Below are positions 1 through 7,900 of a stretch of 9,778 nucleotides of DNA, piece by piece. The stretch is taken from positions 1 to 9,778 of the forward strand of contig CANREU010000050.1 in assembly GCA_947629725.1 (NCBI GenBank). Direction: 5' to 3'. The stretch is from an uncultured Clostridia bacterium. GTDB taxonomy: Bacteria > Bacillota > Clostridia > Christensenellales > Borkfalkiaceae. The translations under genes were made by a program, and so were the position numbers. Below the pieces are notes generated by a model. That model saw nothing but the letters and a program-made list of their open reading frames with translations. It was not told the DNA's origin and searched no databases. Numbering within the stretch: position 1 is the first letter of the stretch; each line of letters begins with the position of its first letter.

Positions 1-22
1 CTTATTACAATCGTGTTTTATA

Positions 23-102
23 GCCTCCCCACCACCCCCGCAAGCGGGGGAGCCTCCCCTCCGAAGGCGGGTAGGCCCTACGGAGAAGTGAGTGCGAGGG
101 GA
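23..102. repeat. GC-rich hairpin-forming extragenic element, candidate dispersed repeat
   Basis: This non-coding stretch contains a perfect short hairpin, CCCCCGC (35-41) against GCGGGGG (44-50). A second, nested fold pairs CTCCG (59-63) with CGGAG (81-85), and TCCCC (55-59) can alternatively pair with GGGGA (98-102). It ends on the U-tract of the operon terminator. The arrangement, a C-run/G-run hairpin followed by a looser arm ending in GAGGGGA, resembles the intergenic palindromic repeats that I recall as scattered in many copies through gut Clostridia genomes. Only one copy is visible here, so the dispersed nature is an inference. It could simply be structured intergenic sequence or part of the next transcript. 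No open frame of note covers it. Confidence 0.4.
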
Positions 103-144
103 AGAAAAAGAGGGCGCACGAACGCTTTTGCGTTCGTGCGCCCT
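101..144 (-). terminator. Rho-independent terminator of the two-gene unit
   Basis: On the minus strand a perfect 14-bp stem is formed by positions 143-130 and 125-112, closed by an AAAA loop. It is followed directly by the tract TCTTTTTCTTC (111-101). The stem is GC-rich and begins 25 nt past the stop codon of the 602-residue gene, so it is well placed to end the transcript. In the other direction the bases after the stem (144-163) are only moderately T-rich, so termination of plus-strand transcription would be weaker. Confidence 0.92.
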
Positions 145-168
145 TTCGGGTCTTTGTGCTTTTAAGCC

Positions 169-1977
169 TTACTCTTCGGCGGGGGCGGCTTCCTGCATTT
201 GCGTCGCGGGGCCGACCTTTGCAAGGCCATCACGGAGGAGTTCCTCAAGGGTCTTTGCGGGCGGGATGTAGTCGGCAAAGCCCTTCTCGGTGCGCGCAAT
301 CTCCAGCCGTTCGGCAACGAGCGCGATGAGCTCCTTGCAATACTTTGCCCGCCGCTCGCTGCGGATGCGGTAGAGGGAGTAGCTCGCGTCCCCCGCGGCC
401 GCCTCGAGCTTATACTTGCTCTCCGCGAACTCGGAGGCGTCGAGCGGGAGGAAGATGCAGAGGGTCTTCCCGCGGAAGGAGAGACGGGCGAGCACGTTCG
501 CGCCGCGCTTGAAGGTCTCCCGCCGCCAGCTCATGCGTTCCTTCACTTTATTATACGAAAGCAGTTCGTTTTTGAGGACGTTATACCACTTCTGTACGTC
601 GCCGTCCGCGCGGATGAGGCGCGCCGTGAAGCTGAAATCGTAGTGGAGCGCGGCCTCCTCTTCCTCTTCGGGGAGGGGGGCGGGCTCTTCCGCGAGCTCT
701 TCCTCGGAGACAGGCTCGGAAGCAGGTTCCTCCACAGGCTCTTCCTCGGAGACAGGCTCGGGAGCGGGCTCCTCGACGGGTTCCTCCACGGGCTCCTCGA
801 CAGGTTCCTCAACGGACGCGGGTTCCTCAACGGGTTCCTCAACAGGGGCAGGTTCTTCGGCAGGCTCCTCGACGGGCGCGGGTTCGGGCGCGGGTTCGGG
901 AGCGGGTTCGGCGGGGACGGGGTCTCCCGCGATCTGCTTCACGAGCCCCTCGGCGAGAAGTTGAGGGATGCTCTCTGTGGGCAGGTAGTAGTTTTCGGGC
1001 TCGCGCTCGAGTTTCACGAGCTCCCATCTCTCCGCCGCGAGCGCGATGAGTTCGCAGCAATACTTCGCGCGGCGGGCGTTGCGGATACGGTAGAGGGAGC
1101 TCCCCTCCCCCGCGTCCTCGAGCTTATACTTGCTCTCCGCGAACTCGGCGGCGTCGAACGGGAGGACGGCGCAGAGGGTCTTTCCGCGGAAGGAGAGGCG
1201 GGCGAGGGTGTTTTCCCTCCCGCACTTGAAGGTCTCCTTCTTCCAGCTCATGCGCTCCTTCACTTTCTTATACGAGAGCAGTTCGTTCTTGATCGCCCCG
1301 TACCAGCCCTTCACCTCGTCGTCCGAGCGGATGAGTTTCGCCGTGAAGCTGAAATCGTAGCGCGGCGAATTATCCTCCTCGTCGATGGGGATGAGGACGG
1401 GCTCCCCGGCGGGCTCTTCCGCGGGTTCCTCGGCGGGTTCTTCGGCGGGAGCGGGCTCCTCGATAGGTTCCTCGGCGGGCTCTTCAACGGGCTCTTCCGC
1501 GGGAGCGGGTTCCTCAACGGGCACGGGCTCCTCGACAGGTGCGGGAGCGGGAGCGGGCGCGGCGTTCTCCGACGCGGTGACGAACACCGACATCTTGGAG
1601 ACGGTCGTCTCCCCCGCTGCGACGGTGATCTCATGGGTGCCCTCGGTGGCGTGGAAGAGGTAGGTGAATCCCTTCGCCTCCGTCTTCTTGCCGTCGATGA
1701 ACCACGCGAGATCCTCCGCCTTGATGTTCTGCGGCGCGGTGGCGGTGAGGAGAACGTCGGTGCCGTCCTTCGTCTCCACGACCGATTCGCGCGGGGTGAA
1801 GACGGCGTTTTTCTGTACCGCCTTGCTCACACTGATGCGGGTGAGGACGATTGCGACCGCAAAGATGTTGATGATCGCGAGCAGCACCTGGCTGATGAGG
1901 ATCCCCGCGAGGACGGCTTCCGCGTCCAGCTCGAGGGTGACGCCGAAGAAATTGACAGCATTCAATAGATTTAACAT
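169..1977 (-). CDS. Single-pass membrane protein with Ig/PKD-like domain and two copies of an uncharacterised clostridial domain
   Basis: This is a 602-residue protein of unknown function. The order of parts is: a short N-terminal segment (1-18); one hydrophobic helix (about 19-46); an Ig/PKD-like beta domain (about 56-134, with WFIDGKK and a later EGTHEITV strand as in PKD folds); an acidic Pro/Glu/Ala linker (139-195); domain copy 1 (207-349); a second linker (353-443); and domain copy 2 (446-589). The duplicated domain carries the signatures YDFSFTA, KVKERMSW, LARLSFRGKTLC, EFAESKYKLE, SLYRIR and RRAKYC. I recall similar sequences in hypothetical proteins of Clostridia, but no established name or activity. 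The start at 1977 is supported by AAGGAG five nucleotides upstream and by the helix that follows. There is no cleavable signal peptide motif or lipobox. Acidic residues precede the helix and R47, K52 and K56 follow it, so the positive-inside rule would put the C-terminus in the cytoplasm, whereas an Ig-like domain and proline rods usually lie outside. It is 18 nt downstream of the giant repeat protein and is last before the terminator. Confidence 0.93.
   Translation of the reverse strand: MLNLLNAVNFFGVTLELDAEAVLAGILISQVLLAIINIFAVAIVLTRISVSKAVQKNAVFTPRESVVETKDGTDVLLTATAPQNIKAEDLAWFIDGKKTEAKGFTYLFHATEGTHEITVAAGETTVSKMSVFVTASENAAPAPAPAPVEEPVPVEEPAPAEEPVEEPAEEPIEEPAPAEEPAEEPAEEPAGEPVLIPIDEEDNSPRYDFSFTAKLIRSDDEVKGWYGAIKNELLSYKKVKERMSWKKETFKCGRENTLARLSFRGKTLCAVLPFDAAEFAESKYKLEDAGEGSSLYRIRNARRAKYCCELIALAAERWELVKLEREPENYYLPTESIPQLLAEGLVKQIAGDPVPAEPAPEPAPEPAPVEEPAEEPAPVEEPVEEPASVEEPVEEPVEEPVEEPAPEPVSEEEPVEEPASEPVSEEELAEEPAPLPEEEEEAALHYDFSFTARLIRADGDVQKWYNVLKNELLSYNKVKERMSWRRETFKRGANVLARLSFRGKTLCIFLPLDASEFAESKYKLEAAAGDASYSLYRIRSERRAKYCKELIALVAERLEIARTEKGFADYIPPAKTLEELLRDGLAKVGPATQMQEAAPAEE
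211..642 (-). repeat. Duplicated uncharacterised domain, copy 2 (residues 446-589)
   Basis: This is the second copy of the ~143-residue domain, about 70% identical by eye to copy 1 over its first 115 residues. It runs from YDFSFTARLIR through NKVKERMSW, LARLSFRGKTLC and SLYRIR to ERRAKYCKELIAL. A less conserved tail, DYIPPAKTLEELLRDGL, matches YYLPTESIPQLLAEGL of copy 1, so the duplicated unit includes this tail. The pattern of alternating strands and a C-terminal helix suggests an alpha/beta fold. Conserved basic residues (KVKERMSWRR, RERR-like segments) could form a binding surface, which is inference. Confidence 0.85.
649..921 (-). repeat. Degenerate Pro/Glu/Ala/Val coding repeat, linker 2 (residues 353-443)
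   Basis: This is a low-complexity tract built from EEPVEEP, EEPAPVEEP, PAPEPAPEP and EPVSEEE motifs, strongly acidic and with proline about every third to fourth residue. It separates the two domain copies. Proline-rich rods of this kind usually act as stiff or extended spacers; here the spacer is about 90 residues long. The DNA is an imperfect repeat of short GAGGAGCC-type blocks, so its length could vary between strains by replication slippage or misaligned recombination with linker 1. Confidence 0.9.
931..1359 (-). repeat. Duplicated uncharacterised domain, copy 1 (residues 207-349)
   Basis: This is the first copy of the duplicated domain, starting YDFSFTAKLIR and including YKKVKERMSW, LARLSFRGKTLC, AEFAESKYKLE, SLYRIR and RRAKYCCELIAL. 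Compared with copy 2 it has extra cysteines (C252, C308), while C269 and C307 have counterparts in copy 2 (C507, C547). Conservation is highest in the middle (RGKTLC to KYKLE) and lowest near the start, after the LIR motif. Free cysteines in both copies fit a cytoplasmic location somewhat better than an extracellular one. Confidence 0.85.
1393..1563 (-). repeat. Degenerate Pro/Glu/Ala/Val coding repeat, linker 1 (residues 139-195)
   Basis: This low-complexity tract joins the Ig/PKD-like domain to domain copy 1. It begins with a PAPAPAP run and continues with EEPAEEP and EEPAPAEEP blocks. It is the same kind of spacer as linker 2 but shorter (about 57 residues against 91), so the two spacers have changed in length independently or were not copied exactly with the domains. 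Confidence 0.9.
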
Positions 1978-1982
1978 ATACT

Positions 1983-1988
1983 CTCCTT
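1983..1988 (-). promoter_or_regulatory. Ribosome binding site of the 602-residue gene
   Basis: The minus strand reads AAGGAG here, followed by the five bases AGTAT and then the ATG at 1977-1975. The match to the anti-Shine-Dalgarno sequence and the spacing are both good. The site lies wholly inside the 18-nt gap after the upstream gene's stop codon, so the two genes are closely coupled on one message. No promoter-like sequence fits in the gap. Confidence 0.85.
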
Positions 1989-1995
1989 CGCTTCC

Positions 1996-4900
1996 TTATT
2001 TACGCTTTTTCTTACCGAAGTGGATGGCGATCCCGATCATCGTCGCAAAGGCGGCGACTTCCACGACGCCGAGCACGGCGAATGCGCCGACGGACGGCAT
2101 GGCCGAGATGTGGAACTCATAGACGGTGGGCTGGATCCCGCTGTAGTTATCGGAATCCTCCACATAGACCTGCGCATAGTAGGTGCCCGCCTTCGCGTCC
2201 TTGAGGTCGCATTCGAGCTCCTGCGTGCACGCAAGGTCGGTGTAGTAACGGACGATCGCCTCGCCGTATCTTGCCTCGGGAGCGACCATCTCTCCCACGT
2301 CGTCCCCCTCCATCCAATCGGCGATGGAGAAGCGGGTCTCCCAGCGGTTGCTCGCACGGGAAATGAGGTAGACCCCGTTTAAGAAGACGACGTTGTAGTT
2401 ATCGCTGTCGCTCGAGCCCGAGATGATGTGGCTCCCCGCGCCCAATTCCCCTGCGGGAAGGGAGAGGGTGATCCCGAGGTCATCGATGTCGTCGCCCGGG
2501 GCAAGGGTCCCGAGGATGACGCAGGTGAGGTCTTCGAGCTTCTCGCCGTAGAAGGAGGTCTTATCCTCGATCTGCACTTCCACCGTGCGTTTTTCGACGG
2601 TGTACGTCCCGTTCTCGAAGCGCACATCATACTTCGCGCTCGCGGAAGTTCCCGAGATGGTGTAGCTGCCCGCGGCAAGAGTACCCGCACCGGGGAGGGA
2701 GAGAGCGATCTGAAGTTCGCTCTCGCTGTCCCCCGCGACGAGGCTCTCTTTGAGTGTGTAGGTGAGAGGAGCGGGCGTTTCGCCGTAGACGGAGCGCTTA
2801 TCCTCGATCTTCACGTTGAGGACGCGCTTCACGATCTCATAGACGCCTTCGGAGACATCCACGTCGTAGTTCGCGTTCACGCCCTCGCCTGTGATGCGGT
2901 AGGTGCCGACGTTGAATTCATGCACTTCGTTGCCTTCCCCGTCCACGCGGGTGAGGGTGACGCGGAGCTCATCCCCTTCGAGGAGGCCCGAGACGGTGTA
3001 TGCCGAGCCGAGCTCCGTATCGAAGGCGTCCTCGCCGTAGTAGTGGCTCTGCCTGTAGACGACGATGTTCGCCTTCGCCTGCAACACCTCGAACTCGCCC
3101 TCTTCAAGGGTGAAGCGGTAGTTGCCGAGGTCGGGCGTGTAGCTCGAATAGGAGGAGGTGATGCCCGCGATCGTGCATTCGATCGCATACCTTGCGACGG
3201 CAAGGCGCTCGTCCGCCCCGTGATCTTTGATCGCGAGGGTGACGGTGAGCTGTTCGCCGTAGGCGAGCTCGCCCGCAGTCACCGTGTAGGTGAAGGGACC
3301 CGCCGCCGTGCCGTAGACGGACGAGGCGCTGTCCGCTTTGAGGGTCACTTCCCTCTTTTCGACGGTGTATTTGCCCTCGTTGCGCACGGTGATGTTGTAG
3401 TTGCCGACACGGCCCGAGGTGCTGCAGACGATGTCGTACCCTTCCTCCTTGTAGGGAAGATAGGTGTTCCACGTCGCCGAGATCGCGATCGCAAGGCGGA
3501 GGTCGGCGAGTTCGTCGCCGTCTGCCAACCCGAGGGAGCCTCCCTCCGTGAGGACGCGCACGGTGAGTTCTGCAAGCGCCGCGCCGTAGACGGAGCTGTG
3601 ATCCTCCGTCACGAGGGTGATGGGACGGGCGGTGATCTCATAGGTCGCCTCGGTGAAGGTGACGTTGTAGTTCCCGTTGTCCCACGTGCCGTGGATCTGA
3701 TAGGTGCCGACGCCGTTGCCCGTATCGCGGGTGAAGCCGATGCCGAGCGCGGTGCTCTCCTCACCGGGTGCGAGCGGGGTCCCGTCCGAGACGCTCCACC
3801 CCCAAGCCGTCGGCTCGTTGCCGTAGACCTGCGTGAGGGAATTCACATTCACCGTGATCTCTCTCTGGGTGACGGTGTACGTCCCATAGACGATCGTGAG
3901 GTTGTCGCTGCTCACGCCCGAGACGACGGCGAGGATGACGTTCGCGTGCTCGCCCACATGCTTGTTGTCGAAGCCGTCCTCCACCTTATAGGAGAGGGTG
4001 ACGGTGAGGGCCCGCTCTTCTTCTGCGTTCGCGCCCATCACCGTGTAGCCCGTCTTCGCCTCGTTGAGTGCGTTGAGGTCGACAAGTTCTTCGCCGTAAG
4101 CGGAAGATTGAGGGCTTACGACGATCACGATCCCGCTGCTGCTCACGATGAAGAGGGTACCGTCGGAATAGCTGATGCTGTAATTCCTGCCCGCCTCTTC
4201 CGATTCGGGAGCGAGGGCCGCGCGGAGGATGTACTGCCCGAAGTCGAGGGGTCCGCTCCCCGCTTCGCCGCCCTCCTGCTGAAGGACGGAGTAGGTGAAT
4301 TGGAGATCGTCGCCCTTCACGAGGCCGTTTTCGCTGATCGAAGAGGTGACCTTTTCGAGCACGGCGGCGCGGTCGACGCCGTAGATCTCACGGAGAGACT
4401 CCACGCTGACCGTGATGGGACGGGGCGTGACCTCGTAGTTCGCGGGCTCGAGGGTGATCTTATAGTTCGCGTAGACGGGATCACTGCTGTATGCGACGGT
4501 GACCGCATGGCTGCCAGCCGTGAGGTTGCTCCCCTCCGCGTAGCCCGCGACGGTGACGGTGATACCGTTTCTGAAATCCTCTTCGTCCCCTTCGAGCACG
4601 CTCGAAGCGTTGCCGAGGTGCCAGCCGGGAAGGGTGACCTCTTCGCCGTAGACGGAGGTGCCGCCCTCGGCGTAGAGGACGACTTCCCGTCCCGTCACTT
4701 CAAAGTCGCCCGCCTTTCCGTCGTAGTCGCCGCCGTCCGCCGTGAAGCCGCCCGTGAAGGTGACTTCGTAGTTGTTGTTCGTCCAAGAGCCGACGATCGC
4801 ATAGTGACCGACGGGGAGGGTCGCAAGGCCGACGTCCGCGACGGGCGAATTGCCCTCGTAGAGGCCGAGCCGCACGCCGAGCCCCTCTGCGCTCTCGCCC

Positions 4901-7900
4901 GCGACAAGTCCCCTGCCCTCCGAGGTCTCCTCCGAGACGCTCCACTTCGTGCCGTCGAGGGCGACGCTGCCGTATTGCGCGCTCTGCCCTGCGATCGCCA
5001 CGGTGACGGGGCGGGCGGTGATGGTGTAGAGGCCCGTGCCGTAGGTGATGTGGTAGTTGGAGGCGAGGAGGACGTTGTCCTTCTCCGCCTTGAGGGCGAT
5101 GACGATGACGTATTCGCCCACGTTCGCGCCGGGAGCTTTGGTGAGGGTGAAGACGAGTTCGTCCTCCCCCACGATCTCGCCGTGCGTGATGGAGACCTCG
5201 GGAGACTTGCTCGTCACGTCGTCGAGCTTGACGTCCTGCCCGTCGTACACTTTGGTGTAGGTGTTGGCAGACCGCGCGAGAAGGTTGAGGTCGATGGTGA
5301 CCTCGATGGACGCGGGATAGACGACATACCGCCCGGGGATCACGGTCACGTTGTAGTTCGCGGTGCGCTCGAACGTCGCGACGACGGAGTGCCGCCCCAC
5401 GGCGAGGTTCTCGCCCTCGTTGTAGTCGGAGATGGAGTAGGTGAACTTCCCCTTCAAGCTCTCGGGGCTCTCCCCGTCGGGAAGCTCGTGGTTGTTGGGA
5501 TCGTCGGGATCGACGTAGATGAACGTGATCTCCTTGCCGTCGATGCCGTTCTTATACGCGTCGCCGAAGGTCTCCGCGTTGAATGTGCCGTAGATATTGT
5601 CCTCGTTCTCCACGTCGTAGAGGAAGACGTTGAGCCCGATGGCGCACACGAAGTAGTTCGCGGGGGTGAAGGTGAAGTTGTAGTTGTCCTTCCGCGCACC
5701 CGAAACGCTCACGGTGAGAAGATAGGCGCCGTAGCCGAGCTCGGAGAGCTCCTTATTCTCCCGCTTCACGTCGAAGGTGAAGAGAACGCCGTCTTCGCTG
5801 TTCCACGCGTCCGTTCCGACGAGCCCGCGGAGCTTGCCCTCCTCCATCGAGGAGGCCGAGATGACCTTTTCGGGCGCGAACACGGAGGGATCGCCGGAGC
5901 CGTAGAGGACGATGATGTCGTCGAGCGACACGTCGACCGTCTTCGGGGTGACGGTGACGAGCCCCGCCTTGCGGTAGTGTTCGTCTCTCTCCCCTTCGCC
6001 CTCGTAGTTGCCCACGAAGGTGATGTCGTAGTTGCCCGCGAGGAAGCCCTCGGTGCCCGTCCACGACCCGACGAGGGCATAGGCGCCCGCGTCGAGGTAG
6101 GCATTTTCTTCCGCCCCTTCGAGGGTGAAGGAGACGCCGAGCGATCCCGCGTTCTCCTTGTCCGCAAAGCTGCCCACGACGGTGTAGGTGACGTTGAGGA
6201 AGTCCGCGCTGTTCCTTGCACTGCCGTAGGCCCCCGAAATATCGGAGACGGTGATGGTGACGGCGCGCTTCTGCACGGTGAAGGTCCCCTCCGCGAAGGT
6301 GACTTCGTAGTTGGGGTTGGTGTTTTGCGCCGTGATCTTGTAGCCGCCCTCCTTCACGTCGTAGTGGCCGCGGGCGTTCGCCTCGCCGCCCACCGTGTAT
6401 TCGACGGTGAGAACGCTCTTGCTCTCCCCTTCGGGGAAGCCCGCATCCGTCGTGAAGGAGAAGTTGGGCGTCCCGTCGCCGTAGACGGCGGTGGCGCTGT
6501 CGACGGTCGCGGAGATCTTGCGCGCCGTGACGGTGAAGGTCGCCTCCGTGAACGTGAGGGTGTAGTTTTCGTTCGTGCCCGTGCCTGCGATCGTGTATTC
6601 GCCCACATTGTAGTGGCTGTAGTCGTTAAGGGTCGCGGGGGCGCCGTTGCGGAGAAGGCTTAATACGACGCCGAGGCCCTCCTTCTTGTCGCCGCTCACG
6701 AGCTTGCTCTCATCGACCGACCAGCAGGCCGTGAGGTCGGGCGTCTCGCCGTACTCCCTCTCGAAAGAGGTGAGCGTGACCTCGATGGTCTTGGGGGTGA
6801 CGGTGTAGATGTTGTCGCCCTCGAAGGTCACCGTGTAGTTCGGATTGCCGCAGGTCCCCGTCACGAGGTAGTTGCCCGCCGAATTGCCGATGGGACGGGT
6901 GAGGGTGATGAGAAGGTCGGCTGCCGTATCCGTGAAGGCGAGGCTGCCCTCCTCTTTGAGGTGCCAATAGGAGGTCTCTTTGGTCTCCTGTGTGAATTGA
7001 ACGCTGCCGTACTCCTCCTCGATCTTGCCGTCCGTGCCGATCACGACGGTGACCGCCTTCGGGCTTACGAGAAGGGTGCCGTATTGCGTACTCACGGTGT
7101 AGTTGGCGGCGTCCGAATTGAGGCGCACGCTATACTGCCCCGCCGCGATCTTCGCCGCCTGTTCGGGCGTGACCTGCCTGCCCTCCGCGTCCGCATAGTA
7201 GAAGGAGAAGTTTTCGAGGCTCCTTACGAAGTCTGCGAGCGCGCCGTCCGCCGTGAAATCGAAATCGGCGGGGAAGACGACCGTGACAAACAGGCTGTTC
7301 AAATAATAGAACTCAACGGCGTTGTTCCTGCTGTCGCTCTTCTTATAGCCGGTGCCGCCTTCGTATGCGGCCTTTGCCGCCACCCAGACTTCGGAGAGGA
7401 CTTCCGCCGCCTCGCCGTAGGTCTTGTTCGCCAAGCCGCCGATGCGGAAGGTGACCGCGGTCTTCTCGATGATGAACTTGGGCGCACCCTCGAAGGAGAC
7501 GGTGTAGTTGCCGTTGCTCTCATCCGCGAATTGGATGTCGTACTGCCCGACGGGCACCCAGCCCTCTGCGCCGTTGAAGTTTACGGAGAACACGCTCGCG
7601 CCCTTTTCAAAGACGTCGTCGATGTCGCGGGCTTCGGCAAGCCCCGTCACGATCCAGGAGCTTGCTTCGTTGAGGGAGGCGTAGGCGCTCTCGTCCGCCG
7701 TCACCGTGCCGTAGGAACGGATGACATCGGAGAAGGTGATGGAGATCTTCCGCGCCGTGACCTCATAGCCGTTTGCAACGGTGCCCGTGAGGGCGCCCGC
7801 ATCTGCCGAAATGTCGCGGCTCTCGCCGCCGAGCGTGTATTTGAAGGTGAACTTGTAGTTCTCCGCCTTCGAGGTCGCGCCCGCCGCGAGAGTGAATTGC

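Noticed and set aside
1..24. AT-rich segment (TATAAA on the minus strand) as a promoter for a gene beyond the left edge
   Set aside because: It is too close to the window edge to see a gene, and no convincing -35 box at the right spacing is visible.
649..1563. Regular short repeats considered as a CRISPR array or satellite
   Set aside because: The repeats are short, degenerate, in frame, and encode Pro/Glu/Ala linkers. There are no constant repeats separated by unique spacers.
199..1968. A 589-codon open frame on the plus strand
   Set aside because: It is the codon-aligned antisense of the 602-residue gene. Its Gly/Leu/Phe/Arg-rich segments are the complement of the Pro/Glu/Ala linkers.
2428..6663. 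A 1411-codon open frame on the plus strand
   Set aside because: It is codon-aligned with the MBG-repeat gene on the other strand and is open only because that gene avoids TTA, CTA and TCA. Its translation is Arg/Asp/Glu/Val-rich without any recognisable domain, while the minus-strand frame shows 25 clear repeat units.
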